A stretch of 64,000 bases of DNA from Erysipelotrichaceae bacterium NK3D112 (lineage in GTDB: Bacteria; Bacillota_I; Bacilli_A; Erysipelotrichales; Erysipelotrichaceae), in NCBI GenBank assembly GCA_000701725.1, contig JNJQ01000005.1:1-64000 (forward strand), written 5' to 3'. The notes under the pieces are model-generated. The model was not told the DNA's origin. It searched no databases and worked only from the letters and a program-made list of their open reading frames with translations. The position numbers and the translations under genes are program-made. Shown here piece by piece: positions 17,070-26,598 of this stretch (position 1 is the stretch's first letter; every line of letters starts with the position of its first letter).

Positions 17070-17110
17070 AACGAAGGCACTGTCTCAAACCGGACAGCGC
17101 CTTCGTTTTA
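17070..17110. terminator. Bidirectional terminator
   Basis: AACGAAGGC-CTGTC (17070-17084) pairs with GACAG-GCCTTCGTT (17093-17107) with one mismatch. TTTTA follows on the plus strand. It separates the convergent flavoenzyme and MATE genes and overlaps the MATE stop codon. Confidence 0.85.
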
Positions 17111-18499
17111 ACTATTCTGATCAACAATGGTTCTGTGCAGAAGATACAGGGCAAACAATGATGCCAGACCTTCCCCGACGACAAGCGCACACGCCAGTCC
17201 GGTTTCTGCGAAGAGATGATCCAGAAGGAACATCATCGGAATGTAGAAGACAAGCTCACGCACAAAGGCATGGAGCAGGGTTTCCTTTCCCTTTCCCATT
17301 GCCTGCATGCAGTAGGAGGTGTGGTAGTTGATCAGCTGCACCGGTGAGGCCAGACATCTGATCCGTAAGAACAAAGACGCATAGGCGATGGTCTGCAGTG
17401 CTGTAGAAGCATCGCTTCCTTTGGTGCTCAAGAACATTTTTGTCACGGAAGGAGCGAAGAGCTGGAAGAAGATGATACTTGCGGCGGAGATTGCCAGTCC
17501 GGCAAATCTTGCCGTATTGATCGTCTTTTTCATTCTCTGTCTGTTTCCGGAAGAATAGTTGTAAGCCACAATCGGCAGCATTCCCTGGCAGATGCCGATA
17601 TTGATCGCGTTGGGAATCCGTTCGACTTTCATGACAATGCCCATGCCCGCAAGCACCAGATCATTGTGCGCGGAAGCGATGATATTGACGCAGATATTTG
17701 CCAGATCGAAAAGACCGGTTAAAAGCGCGGAAGGAATACCGACGGTGAAGACGGCTTTTCGGTCTGCGGCTTCTGCTTTGAGCGCATCCTTCGGGTTCAT
17801 GGACAGGGGAGCTTCACTGCCTGCTTTCTGATATGCATACAGCAGATAGAGACAGGAAACAGCATTTGAAATCGTTGTGGCGATTGCGGCGCCGGTGACC
17901 TCATTTCCTTTGGGCAGGATGACAAACATGAACAGAGGATCCAGGAAGCAGTTGAGGATACCGCCCATGGAAAGTCCGAAGCTGGCCTTGGATGAGAATC
18001 CCGCATTTCTTAACAGATGCCCAAGGGCAAGGGAAAGAATGGAGGGAAGCGAGCCGATGACAATGACAATCAATGCGTAGCTGTGCGCATAGCTGATGGT
18101 TGCGCTGGATGCGCCAAGCAGTCTCAGCAGCGGATCCAGAAAGATACCGACCAGCAGGGAATAGAGCAGGGCGATGCATACCGCGCCATAAAAGCTGAAT
18201 GCGCTGACCGCTTTGCCTTCTTCGTTTTTCTTCCGGCCCATCAGACGGGCGACATGGGAACCGCCGCCGATGCCGAAGAGATTGGACAGCGCCACGTTCA
18301 TCATGACCATGGTCAGGGTGACGCTGGTGGCTGCCATCATGTATGAATTGCCGGTTCTGCCGATGAAGAAGGCGTCCACCATGTTATAGATCAGGTTGAT
18401 GACCTGGGATATGATCGTGGGCACCGCCATGGTCAGCAGTGCGCGGGGAACGGGAACTTTCCCGAACAGTTCTTCTTTGGATTGAATTTCTGATGCCAT
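17108..18499 (-). CDS. MATE-family efflux transporter
   Basis: This 463-residue membrane protein has about twelve hydrophobic segments in two halves. Typical MATE signatures are TMAVPTIISQVINLIYNMVD and FFIGRTG in the first helix and FGIGGGSHVARLMGRK after helix two. Another is a second-half repeat with IPNAINIGICQGMLPIVAYNY. It exports cationic compounds with Na+ or H+; the actual substrate is unknown. The start at 18499 is chosen because AGAGGTT precedes it and the likeness to MATE proteins begins just after. The longer frame upstream adds 28 residues without a ribosome site. It is a single-gene unit. Confidence 0.85.
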   Translation of the reverse strand: MASEIQSKEELFGKVPVPRALLTMAVPTIISQVINLIYNMVDAFFIGRTGNSYMMAATSVTLTMVMMNVALSNLFGIGGGSHVARLMGRKKNEEGKAVSAFSFYGAVCIALLYSLLVGIFLDPLLRLLGASSATISYAHSYALIVIVIGSLPSILSLALGHLLRNAGFSSKASFGLSMGGILNCFLDPLFMFVILPKGNEVTGAAIATTISNAVSCLYLLYAYQKAGSEAPLSMNPKDALKAEAADRKAVFTVGIPSALLTGLFDLANICVNIIASAHNDLVLAGMGIVMKVERIPNAINIGICQGMLPIVAYNYSSGNRQRMKKTINTARFAGLAISAASIIFFQLFAPSVTKMFLSTKGSDASTALQTIAYASLFLRIRCLASPVQLINYHTSYCMQAMGKGKETLLHAFVRELVFYIPMMFLLDHLFAETGLACALVVGEGLASLFALYLLHRTIVDQNS

Positions 18500-18590
18500 A
18501 TTGATAAACCTCTGTTGAACAACACTGCAATTATAGTCTTCTTTCATCTTTGCAGATGTGTAAAAAAACAAAAAAGGCTGCAAAAAAAAG

Positions 18591-18628
18591 ACATAAAAAG
18601 GACATCGCCCTCAGGCGATGTCCTTTCT
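18591..18628 (-). terminator. Intrinsic terminator of the ATPase operon
   Basis: On the minus strand AGGACATCGCC-TGAG-GGCGATGTCCT forms an 11-bp stem followed by TTTTATG. It ends the minus-strand ATPase gene. Confidence 0.9.
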
Positions 18629-18662
18629 GAGTCACTGATCTGATTCAGCGATCATCCGCTTC

Positions 18663-19865
18663 TCAGAGATATTCCAGGTTCATTCCTGTTTCAGGATCGA
18701 AGACATGGATTGCGTTCGGTGCGAATGTGAACTTCACATTTGCGCCCTGCTGCAGAGCGGAGTTGTCCTTGAGGTCCAGAGTCGGGACGATGATGATGCA
18801 GTCTCTTCCCAGGGAGTTCAGGTGCAGATGTACAGAGGAACCCATCATTTCTGAGACTTCCACGACACCTTCGATCATTTTGCCTTCAGCATAATCAAGG
18901 GAGATATGCTCAGGTCTGCATCCGACTGCGACCGGTCTGGATTCAGTGTTGCGGTCAGCCAGGTTCTTCTGCTTTTCAGGAGACAGCTCGATGCATGCAT
19001 CCATAACCTGAACGTAGTACTTGCCGTCCTTCTTGATCAGGTCGCCGCCGAACATGTTCATTCTCGGCATGCCGATGAATCCGGCAACGAATGTGTTGAT
19101 AGGCTTGTCGAAGACTTCCTGAGGTGTGCCGATCTGCTGGACTTCGCCGTCTTTCATGATGACGATTCTGTCACCAAGTGTCATGGCTTCAGTCTGGTCA
19201 TGGGTAACGTAGATAAAGGTTGTGTTGATTCTGTGTCTGAGTTTGATGATCTCAGCTCTCATCTGGTTACGCAGTTTCGCATCAAGGTTGGAGAGAGGTT
19301 CGTCCATCAGAAGAACTTTCGGTTCACGGACGATGGCACGGCCGATCGCGACACGCTGTCTCTGACCGCCGGAAAGAGCCTTCGGCTTTCTGTCCAGGAA
19401 CTGGATGATACCGAGGATTTCAGCAGCTTCATTGACACGTCTGTCCATCTCTTCCTTCGGAACTTTTCTTAACTTCAGAGGGAATTCGAGGTTCTGTCTG
19501 ACTGTCATATGAGGATACAGCGCATAGTTCTGGAAGACCATTGCGATGTCTCTGTCTTTCGGAGCCACGTCATTCATTCTGACGCCGTCGATATAGAGAT
19601 CGCCTCTTGTGATCTCTTCAAGGCCGGCGACCATACGGAGAGTTGTGGACTTTCCGCATCCGGAAGGACCAACGAAGACGATGAATTCTTTGTCTGCGAT
19701 GTCGAGATTGAAGTTGTCAACTGCGACGACACCTTCATCGGTGACCTTCAGCTTGTACTTCTTCTCTTCTACAGGCTGATCTTCCTTCTTCTGCTTCTTC
19801 TTCTTTTTCTGCGGTTCGGAATGAGGATAAACCTTCTGGATACCTTTAAGTGATACTGTTGCCAT
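18663..19865 (-). CDS. UgpC/MsmK-type sugar ABC transporter ATPase
   Basis: This 400-residue ATPase of the MalK/MsmK class probably powers the divergent permease pair. The motifs are [10 protein letters not shown] (Walker A), the Q-loop [27 protein letters not shown] (signature), [11 protein letters not shown] (Walker B) and VTHDQTEAM (H-loop). A C-terminal TOBE/regulatory domain runs from about residue 270. An odd feature is an insertion of about 30 residues after the first strand ([10 protein letters not shown], then a run of lysines and glutamates), before the strand continues at [11 protein letters not shown]. One such ATPase often serves several sugar transporters in a cell. Confidence 0.9.
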   Translation of the reverse strand: MATVSLKGIQKVYPHSEPQKKKKKQKKEDQPVEEKKYKLKVTDEGVVAVDNFNLDIADKEFIVFVGPSGCGKSTTLRMVAGLEEITRGDLYIDGVRMNDVAPKDRDIAMVFQNYALYPHMTVRQNLEFPLKLRKVPKEEMDRRVNEAAEILGIIQFLDRKPKALSGGQRQRVAIGRAIVREPKVLLMDEPLSNLDAKLRNQMRAEIIKLRHRINTTFIYVTHDQTEAMTLGDRIVIMKDGEVQQIGTPQEVFDKPINTFVAGFIGMPRMNMFGGDLIKKDGKYYVQVMDACIELSPEKQKNLADRNTESRPVAVGCRPEHISLDYAEGKMIEGVVEVSEMMGSSVHLHLNSLGRDCIIIVPTLDLKDNSALQQGANVKFTFAPNAIHVFDPETGMNLEYL

Positions 19866-19995
19866 AGTTCTTTTTTTGCCCCTTTCTTAAGTTTTTTTGA
19901 AAGAATTATGAAGTCAGCCGCCGTTATTTAATCGAAAAGGCTCTGACTTACTGGCACGGTTTTTCACCGTCTCACGGAATGGGCGGCAGTCTCTT

Positions 19996-20739
19996 TTAAG
20001 GATAGGGCTCAAAGAGATAGCCTGCGAAGGAAAGCGCTTCTTCCTTGTGGGTGCTGTTTTCGATGACACCGAAATAGACGGTATCAGGGAAACCGGCACT
20101 TGCCAGACAAGGCGCGGTTGAGACATCCAGGCCGTTCGGAATTTCAGTTGTTTCAGCCTTATACTCTTCGGCTTCGCCCAGATCATACTCAATGGCATTG
20201 TCATCCAGGATGACCGTATTGCTTACAATCAGATCACTCAGCTCATTGTAGAGCTCTGTGTCCTGCTTGAGCAGGTCATCGAGGCGGCAGAGGAATCCGC
20301 TGGATGAAAACAGGTCATACGCTTCCTTGTTCATAAACACAACATCAAGCTGGCGGGAACTGAGTGCACCCAGAACCTTCAGCTTGGAAGCATATGCGTA
20401 CTGATGGTTTTCAGATGACGCATCATCTGAAATGTAGAGGTCCAGGTAAACGGACACTCCCTGTTTGCTGGTTTTGCCGGCAAACGTGAGGTACTCGTCG
20501 GTCAGATGATCAAGAAGAGTCTCGCCAATCCCTACATTGGCAAATGCCGTATAAAGCACCGGCTCCTTCCTGTTCGCCCGTTCGACGGCTGTAGATATCA
20601 ACACTGCGGCCGCGATAATAGCAGTGATGACAGGTAATTTATAATAGGCGAAGATGTATTCGATCTTCTCCTTGAAAGTCATTTTTTTAAAGGACTCTTT
20701 GAGATGGAAATGTTCTTCTGTACCCCTGGGCTTGACCAT
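19996..20739 (-). CDS. Membrane-anchored protein of unknown function, sugar-ABC associated
   Basis: This 247-residue protein has one membrane segment at about residues 35-52 (LPVITAIIAAAVLISTAV), preceded by a basic cytoplasmic segment. The remaining 190 residues are predicted outside. It contains blocks like GVSVYLDLYISDD and QLDVVFMNKEAYDLFSSSGFLCRLDDLL, which resemble parts of an extracellular solute-binding protein. The ATG overlaps the YesL stop as TAATG, with AGGAGG upstream, so it is translationally coupled. Similar anchored proteins accompany YesL genes in other Bacillota sugar loci. It may be an accessory of the transporter. Confidence 0.6.
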   Translation of the reverse strand: MVKPRGTEEHFHLKESFKKMTFKEKIEYIFAYYKLPVITAIIAAAVLISTAVERANRKEPVLYTAFANVGIGETLLDHLTDEYLTFAGKTSKQGVSVYLDLYISDDASSENHQYAYASKLKVLGALSSRQLDVVFMNKEAYDLFSSSGFLCRLDDLLKQDTELYNELSDLIVSNTVILDDNAIEYDLGEAEEYKAETTEIPNGLDVSTAPCLASAGFPDTVYFGVIENSTHKEEALSFAGYLFEPYP

Positions 20740-21380
20740 TATTGATCCTCCTGATCAGACGGAACGGAAAGCAGGCTGATCACATTCCGCAGAACATAAG
20801 AGCACAGCAGTGCGCAAAGACCTTCTCCGAATATCGCCAAAGGCGTAAAGACAATCACAATCGCCAGAAACATTACCACATGAATCAGGAACATGGTAAT
20901 GGTTGCGAACAGATATCTGACGCCGACCAGGAATGCGTTTTTCAGCATTTCCATATCGGTGTTGACAAAGCTTGCGACAAGCGGGAACAGATTGAGCAGC
21001 ACGATGACATACACAACACATGCCCCGATGATAAAGGCCATGACAAGCGTCCATAAGACAGCCATGGTGCCTGCCGATGAAGCGCGCAGGCGGTATACAA
21101 AGAGCAGATCCACTGTAAGGAATATGCCGGCTGCCAGCATGATCAGCCACAGCCTGGTTGCCTGGGCAAAGTTTTCCTTAAAGGATTTGAAGAACTGTTT
21201 TGTGATGTTGGAATCCGTGTCATCCGCGATTTTCAGCGTTACTGAATAAAGCGCTGTTGTGGATGCGCCGATCGTGAAGACCGGAAGTGAGCACAGCATC
21301 CATAGTACGTTCAGCCAGCAGCTGTAAGAGAGTTTGATCAGAACCTGGCTGAATTTGCTGTCATAGGAAAAATAACTCAT
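20739..21380 (-). CDS. YesL family (DUF624) membrane protein
   Basis: This 213-residue protein has five to six membrane segments and the DUF624 pattern: a start with KFSQVLIKLSYSCWLNVLWMLCSLPVFTIGAST, then ALYSVTLKI. YesL genes accompany LplB/YtcP-type sugar ABC transporters. The function is not established. It lies between the LacI gene and the anchored protein on the minus strand, and all of these are likely one operon running to the ATPase. Confidence 0.85.
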   Translation of the reverse strand: MSYFSYDSKFSQVLIKLSYSCWLNVLWMLCSLPVFTIGASTTALYSVTLKIADDTDSNITKQFFKSFKENFAQATRLWLIMLAAGIFLTVDLLFVYRLRASSAGTMAVLWTLVMAFIIGACVVYVIVLLNLFPLVASFVNTDMEMLKNAFLVGVRYLFATITMFLIHVVMFLAIVIVFTPLAIFGEGLCALLCSYVLRNVISLLSVPSDQEDQ

Positions 21381-21396
21381 AAAGCTTTACCGTATA

Positions 21397-22446
21397 TCAG
21401 AATTCGGTGGATTCCCTCTGGATCAGATCCGTTGATATATGGACTGTCCGATATTCCATCGTCGGGTACTGCATTCTGCTCATCAGCAGCTGAACCGCAG
21501 CGTAAGCCATTGACTGGGTGTGGATGTGGATCGTGGAGAGAGCCGGTGTGAAGATCCGTGATTCATGTGAATCATCAAATCCGAGGAAACGGATCTGATT
21601 CAGAAGCCCGCTGTCCAGACGCTTGAGAATCATCATTGCGTCAATGGCAAGGAAGTCATTGGCACAGATGAAGACATCAGGATATTCATCAAGGTTCCTG
21701 AGAGCTTCCTCAAGCTGGATGAGATCCCGGTCCTCAGGCGAGATGACGAATTTCTCATCATATTTCAGACCTTCGGTATCCAGGGAGATTCTGAAGGCGC
21801 AATATCTTTCATAGAACGACTGGCAATGTTTACGGTCGCCGATGAAGCCGAAGCGGGTAAGTCCCCGGGATGCCTTCTCATGAATGAACTGCGAGATTTC
21901 CGTTTCATTGTCCATCAAGAGCTGATCGCAGTTGACACTCCGTCTGTTATACATACACGGGCCGTCCACAAACAGCACCGGCAGATCAAGAGAACATACC
22001 AGATCCGCATACTCATTGTTAAAAAGCTCGACGCAGACAACGGCACACGTTTTTTCAGGGTCGAACGTAAGCGGCAGTGTCAGGGAATCGATGGCATCCT
22101 TCTGGATGACATACGAGACCATGGAATAACCGAGCAGGCTGATTTCGTGCTGAAACTTATCCAGCAGCAGAGTCGCGAAATAGCTTCCCTTGGTCAGATA
22201 AGAAGTTGTGAACAGAGCGACTTCCCCGATCTGGCGGGGACTGTCGGATGAGAGTTTGTTATTGACAAGATCACTCATTGCCATCACATAGGAAAACTGC
22301 TTATAACCCATTTCCACAGCCTTTTCGAGGATCATCTGCTTTGTGCTTTCAGCGAGTCCTTCTGAGTTGTTGATTGCTTTGGATACAGTATTTCTGGAAA
22401 GTCCCAGTGCATCGGCAATGTCCTGGATTGTAACCTTTTTTCCCAT
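21397..22446 (-). CDS. LacI-family transcriptional regulator of the beta-fructoside locus
   Basis: This 349-residue regulator has the LacI HTH at the start (VTIQDIADALGLSRNTVSKAINNS) and a periplasmic-binding-like sugar domain behind it (GEVALFTTSYLTKGSYFATLL, FGFIGDRKHCQSFYERYCAF, ICANDFLAIDAM, RFLGFDDSHESRIFTPALSTIHI). It is divergent from the permease operon and heads its own operon with YesL and the ATPase. The TGCAAATGCA boxes in the shared control region are the best candidates for its operator. The inducer is probably a beta-fructoside or its breakdown product, given the GH32 gene. Confidence 0.9.
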   Translation of the reverse strand: MGKKVTIQDIADALGLSRNTVSKAINNSEGLAESTKQMILEKAVEMGYKQFSYVMAMSDLVNNKLSSDSPRQIGEVALFTTSYLTKGSYFATLLLDKFQHEISLLGYSMVSYVIQKDAIDSLTLPLTFDPEKTCAVVCVELFNNEYADLVCSLDLPVLFVDGPCMYNRRSVNCDQLLMDNETEISQFIHEKASRGLTRFGFIGDRKHCQSFYERYCAFRISLDTEGLKYDEKFVISPEDRDLIQLEEALRNLDEYPDVFICANDFLAIDAMMILKRLDSGLLNQIRFLGFDDSHESRIFTPALSTIHIHTQSMAYAAVQLLMSRMQYPTMEYRTVHISTDLIQRESTEF

Positions 22447-22954
22447 TATTATTAAGTCCTTATCTATCCTTATAAATTTAACATTCAGGTATTCGGACTG
22501 TCAAATATACGGGCGCAAAGCGCAACGATGCAAATGCACAAAAAGATAATAACTTGCATTTGCTGAGATTACAAGAAAAGAGCAAAAAAACGTTTCACGA
22601 AAGCCGTGAATTCCGGTTCCGGCGTGATCCGGCAGTGCATTTTCCCGCGGATGACAGGATAACGGATCATGTCCTGTTTCTCGGACCGGATGGATTCAAA
22701 AAATGTTCCGCGAGAGTCGGCGCTCAAAGATTCATGGATAAAACAGATTTTAATATGGACGGATAAGATATTGTTCGGAAATAGGCCATTCCGCTTTATA
22801 TGCCGCCAAAATGTGAAAAAACGTTTCACAAACAATTGACGTTGCGTAGCGCTTTTGATAAATTAGTTTTGAACTTGAAACCGCTTACTGTGCAAAACAC
22901 TATCTGGCCGCGGCGTGCAAATGCACAATCGGTGGTTTTCAAAAGGAGGGTTCA
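22447..22954. promoter_or_regulatory. Divergent control region of the beta-fructoside locus
   Basis: These 508 bases without a gene carry three copies of GCAAATGCA (22530-22538, reverse at 22555-22563, and 22917-22925). Each lies in a TGCA-AA-TGCA-like inverted repeat. There is also a perfect inverted repeat TGTGAAA-AAACG-TTTCACA (22812-22830) and TTCACG-AAAGC-CGTGAA near 22594-22610. The two short open frames here have no ribosome site and look non-coding. A related box, GTGCAAAGGCAC, lies after the GH32 gene at 28150-28161. Confidence 0.6.
22836..22864 (+). promoter_or_regulatory. Promoter of the beta-fructoside permease operon
   Basis: TTGACG (22836-22841), a 17-base spacer and TAAATT (22859-22864) make a sigma-A type promoter. 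The repeat TGTGAAA/TTTCACA ends six bases before the -35, and a TGCAAATGCA box lies downstream within the leader. Confidence 0.6.
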
Positions 22955-23881
22955 ATGGAAAAGGTTTCGACTAATAACTCGAAACTGCATGCCACTCTGC
23001 TTTACATTAAACAGCACTGGCAGCTTTATGCGATTTTTATTTTACCGGCGTTCCTTCTGACAATCATCTTCAGATATGTTCCAATGGGCGGTGTTCTGAT
23101 TGCATTTATGGATTACAACCCGTTCAGAGGAATTCTCGGCAGTGAGTGGGTAGGATTCAGTCATTTCTCAAGATTCCTTTCCTCTCCTGACTTTATGAGA
23201 TACCTCATGAACACATTGAAGCTGAGTGTCTTTGGCTTGCTCTGGGGATTCCCGGTACCGATTCTGCTTGCCTTCCTGCTCAACCGAATCCTGAGCTCGA
23301 AAATCAAGCAGAAAATTCAGCTTGTTCTTTACATGCCGAATTTCATTTCTGTTATCGTCCTCTGCGGTATCGTCCGTATCCTGCTTTCTCCGACAGGTAT
23401 GATCAACTCACTGCTCGGCACACAGACAAACTTCATGACTATGCCGTCCGCATTCCGTACGATCTACATCGCATCCGGTATCTGGCAGGGCGCAGGCTGG
23501 GGCTCCATCATTTATACAGCCGCACTGTCCAACGCCAGCAAGGAACTGAAGGAAGCAGCAGTTATTGACGGTGCAAACATCATTCAGCAGATCAAGGCAG
23601 TTGAATGGCCTGCAATCAAGGACACAGTCCTGATTCAGTTCATCATGGCTGTCGGTAACATCATGAGCGTCGGTTTCGAAAAGGCATATGCTCTGCAGAC
23701 TGACCTGAACATGAGTGCTTCGGAAATCATTTCCACGTACACATACAAAAAAGGTCTTCTTGACGGTGACTATGGTTTCTCCACCGCCGTCGGTCTGTTT
23801 AACACCATTATCAATGTCATCCTTCTGGTCAGTATGAACAAGGTTGTTCAGAACATGAATGATGGCAAGGGTATGTATTGA
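22955..23881 (+). CDS. Sugar ABC transporter permease, LplB/YtcP type (first)
   Basis: This 308-residue permease has six membrane segments. It carries the binding-protein-dependent transport motif near residue 205 (ELKEAAVIDGANIIQQIKAVEWPAI, the EAA loop that docks to the ATPase). AAAGGAGG precedes the ATG. It is the first gene of the permease-binding protein-GH32 operon and pairs with the next gene to form the membrane channel. The family mostly carries oligosaccharides. Confidence 0.9.
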   Translation: MEKVSTNNSKLHATLLYIKQHWQLYAIFILPAFLLTIIFRYVPMGGVLIAFMDYNPFRGILGSEWVGFSHFSRFLSSPDFMRYLMNTLKLSVFGLLWGFPVPILLAFLLNRILSSKIKQKIQLVLYMPNFISVIVLCGIVRILLSPTGMINSLLGTQTNFMTMPSAFRTIYIASGIWQGAGWGSIIYTAALSNASKELKEAAVIDGANIIQQIKAVEWPAIKDTVLIQFIMAVGNIMSVGFEKAYALQTDLNMSASEIISTYTYKKGLLDGDYGFSTAVGLFNTIINVILLVSMNKVVQNMNDGKGMY

Positions 23882-23897
23882 TCATGGAGGGAGAAAT

Positions 23898-24803
23898 ATG
23901 AGTGAGAAAAAGAAAAGCGAATTCTCCAAGTATCCTACAGAGGATAAAGTAATCCTCATTATCGGTTACATTCTCCTTGGTCTGTTCTGCGTGGCGATCA
24001 TTCTGCCGATGATTTATATCATCCTGGCTTCATTCATTGATCCGGTTACACTGCAGAACAAAGGTCTGACATTTGACTTCTCAAAATGGACGCTTACGGC
24101 ATATGAGCGTGTTATGAGCAACAGTCAGATCTGGGTCGGTTTCAAAAACGCCCTGATCTACTCGATTCTCTTCACAATCATTTCCGGAGTTATTACTCTG
24201 CTGGCAGCTTACCCGATGTCCCGTCCTGATTTTAAAGGCAAAGGTTTCTTCAATACGCTCTTTATCATCACGATGTTCTTCGGCGGCGGCCTCATCCCTA
24301 CATACTTGCTGATTTCCAATCTCGGCATGCTTGATACCATCTGGGCAATCCTGATCCCGGGCGCGTTCAGTGTCTGGAACATGATTATTGCCAGAACTTA
24401 TTATCAGGGAATTCCGAAGGATCTTCAGGAAGCTTCCGAAATCGACGGCGCAGATGAAATGGTTTATTTCTTCCAGATTCTGCTGCCGGTCTGCACACCG
24501 ATTATCGCGACCATTTCCATGTGGAACTTTGTCGGTATGTGGAACAGCTACTTCGATGCAATGATTTACCTCAACAGCGCATCCAAACAGCCTCTGCAGC
24601 TGGTTCTCCGTTCAATCCTGATTCAGAACCAGCCTGAACCGGGCATGGTCTCAGACATGCAGAGTACAGCAGCCCGTGCCCAGCTGGCCGAACTGCTGAA
24701 GTATGCGACAATCATCATCTCAAGCTTACCGCTCATGATCATGTATCCGTTCTTCCAGAAGTATTTCGACAGCGGAATCATGGCCGGTGCGGTCAAGGGT
24801 TAA
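23898..24803 (+). CDS. Sugar ABC transporter permease, LplC/YtcP type (second)
   Basis: This 301-residue permease has six membrane segments and the EAA loop DLQEASEIDGADEMVYFFQILLP. The start at 23898 (MSEKKKSEF) has GGAGGG seven bases upstream. The longer frame from 23859 overlaps the preceding gene and has no ribosome site. It forms the transporter with the gene before it, the binding protein after it and probably the divergent MsmK-type ATPase. Confidence 0.9.
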   Translation: MSEKKKSEFSKYPTEDKVILIIGYILLGLFCVAIILPMIYIILASFIDPVTLQNKGLTFDFSKWTLTAYERVMSNSQIWVGFKNALIYSILFTIISGVITLLAAYPMSRPDFKGKGFFNTLFIITMFFGGGLIPTYLLISNLGMLDTIWAILIPGAFSVWNMIIARTYYQGIPKDLQEASEIDGADEMVYFFQILLPVCTPIIATISMWNFVGMWNSYFDAMIYLNSASKQPLQLVLRSILIQNQPEPGMVSDMQSTAARAQLAELLKYATIIISSLPLMIMYPFFQKYFDSGIMAGAVKG

Positions 24804-24829
24804 AAATTTATTTAGGAGAAAAATTTAAC

Positions 24830-26521
24830 ATGAGTAACTTTTACAACACAGTAAAAAAAGCAGGCGCAGCTCTGATGGCTGTTGCCCTTCTGGCTGGCTG
24901 CGGTGGCGGCGGCGGAAGCACACCTTCCGGCGGCGGAAGCAGCAGTGATGTCGATCCCGCAGATCTGACATTCCCTCTTGCTGAAAAAGCAACAATCAGC
25001 GGTCTGATCAGCTACCCTGCAGGTACAGAATCCGAACCGAACAACCGTACAATCTTCAAGCGTCTTGAAGAAGCTACAAACGTCCATGTAGATTGGAAGG
25101 CAATCCAGAACGACCAGTGGGGCGACAAGATTGCTCTTGAAATGTCCAACGTCAAGACACTTCCTGAATTCGTCTTCACTGCCGGATTCGGCGACACAGA
25201 CCTGCTGAAGTATGCGAAGCAGGGCGCTATCATCCCTCTTGAAGAATACATCGACAAGTACATGCCTAACCTCAAGACAGTCTTCGAAAAGGCTCCTGAG
25301 TACAGAACAATGTGCGAAGATGCAGACGGTCACATCTGGGCTCTGCCCTGGATCGAACAGCTCGGTTATGAAAAGACAGCGATTCAGGTACTCGACAACA
25401 TGTCCTTCATCAACAAGAACTGGCTCGATTTCCTCGGTCTCGAAGTTCCGACAACTGTTGATGAATTCGAAAAGACTCTGCTCGCTTTCAAAGACAACGC
25501 TGACAAGCTCAAGGCTGAATTCAATATCGACGGCGACATCATCCCGATGTCCTGCATCATGAATGACGGCGGCCAGGATCCGATGATTCTGATCAACGGC
25601 TTCGGCGAAGGCTTAGGCGATCCTGATCCGGGCAGACACATCGTTGTTACTGACGAAGGCAAGGTTGTCAGCTCTGCTACACAGGAAGGCTTCAAGAAGG
25701 GTCTCGAATGGCTCCACAAGCTCTATGATGAAGGCCTCATCGACGTTGAAGCATTCACTCAGGACTGGTCCACATATGTTGCCAAGGGTAAGTCCGGACG
25801 TTATGGCGTCTGCTTCACTTGGGACGTTGCAAACGTTGCACAGGTCTCCATGGACGACCTGATTGCCGGCAAGAGCTGGGTACCGATGCCTGTTCTGACA
25901 GCCGACACAAGAAACCTCACAGCTGACAACGGTTCCTTCACTTCCGGTTTCGACAGAGGCCGCTGTGTTGTAACTGCTACTGCAAAGAACCCTGCACTGA
26001 TCTGCGCATGGCTCGACCAGATGTACAATCCGATCCAGTCCCCGCAGAACAACTGGGGTACATACGGTGAAGACGATGACTTCGATATCTTCGAAATGAG
26101 CCAGAACGATAAGGGCGAACCGATGCTGAAGCACACATGGCTTGGCGATGCTTCCCCTGTAGAAGTACGTGAAGCTGAAGCTGTCGGCGGCCCGCTCGCT
26201 ATCCTCGATGAATACTATGATGTCTACGTAACATGCCCTGATGATGCTCAGTATCGTCTCGACTGGATTGAAAAATACTACACACCTGACATCAACGAAA
26301 AGTATGTCTTCCCGAACGTCTTCATGTCAACAGACGACACCAAGAAGTGCTCTGATCTGAGTGCTGACCTGACAAAGGTTATCAACGAATTCAAGTCCAA
26401 CGCTGTCAAGGACGGTTTCGATGATGCTGCATGGGATAAGCTGCAGTCCGATCTCGAAGCTTATGGCTTAACAGAATATCTTGAAATTCACCAGAAGTAT
26501 TTCGACGCATTCAACAAATAA
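24830..26521 (+). CDS. Extracellular sugar-binding lipoprotein (LplA-like)
   Basis: This 563-residue lipoprotein has a signal peptide ending LLAGCGGGGGS (lipobox Cys at about residue 24) and a Gly/Ser linker, followed by a long type 2 binding fold (FKRLEEATNVHVDW, TLPEFVFTAGFGDTDLL, IPLEEYIDKYMPNLK, WALPWIEQLGY). It holds the sugar outside the membrane for the two permeases. Codon use is sharply biased to a few preferred codons, as in highly expressed genes. A 16-bp perfect hairpin follows the stop and probably raises its transcript level over the GH32 gene. The long late insertions are typical of LplA-class proteins. Confidence 0.9.
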   Translation: MSNFYNTVKKAGAALMAVALLAGCGGGGGSTPSGGGSSSDVDPADLTFPLAEKATISGLISYPAGTESEPNNRTIFKRLEEATNVHVDWKAIQNDQWGDKIALEMSNVKTLPEFVFTAGFGDTDLLKYAKQGAIIPLEEYIDKYMPNLKTVFEKAPEYRTMCEDADGHIWALPWIEQLGYEKTAIQVLDNMSFINKNWLDFLGLEVPTTVDEFEKTLLAFKDNADKLKAEFNIDGDIIPMSCIMNDGGQDPMILINGFGEGLGDPDPGRHIVVTDEGKVVSSATQEGFKKGLEWLHKLYDEGLIDVEAFTQDWSTYVAKGKSGRYGVCFTWDVANVAQVSMDDLIAGKSWVPMPVLTADTRNLTADNGSFTSGFDRGRCVVTATAKNPALICAWLDQMYNPIQSPQNNWGTYGEDDDFDIFEMSQNDKGEPMLKHTWLGDASPVEVREAEAVGGPLAILDEYYDVYVTCPDDAQYRLDWIEKYYTPDINEKYVFPNVFMSTDDTKKCSDLSADLTKVINEFKSNAVKDGFDDAAWDKLQSDLEAYGLTEYLEIHQKYFDAFNK

Positions 26522-26536
26522 TCAGTTATACTATTG

Positions 26537-26575
26537 ATTGGTATCTCCCGGCGGGTATGCCGGGAGATACCAATA
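26537..26575 (+). terminator. Strong intercistronic hairpin after the binding-protein gene
   Basis: ATTGGTATCTCCCGGC (26537-26552) pairs perfectly with 26559-26574 across a 6-base loop, giving a 16-bp stem. Only ATATTTATT follows, so it is a weak or partial terminator at best. More likely it protects the 3' end of the upstream transcript. Confidence 0.7.
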
Positions 26576-26598
26576 TTTATTAGAAATGGAAGTAATTT

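Noticed and set aside
22554-22835. Two short open frames between the LacI and permease genes
   Set aside because: They overlap operators and lack ribosome sites, so the stretch is regulatory.
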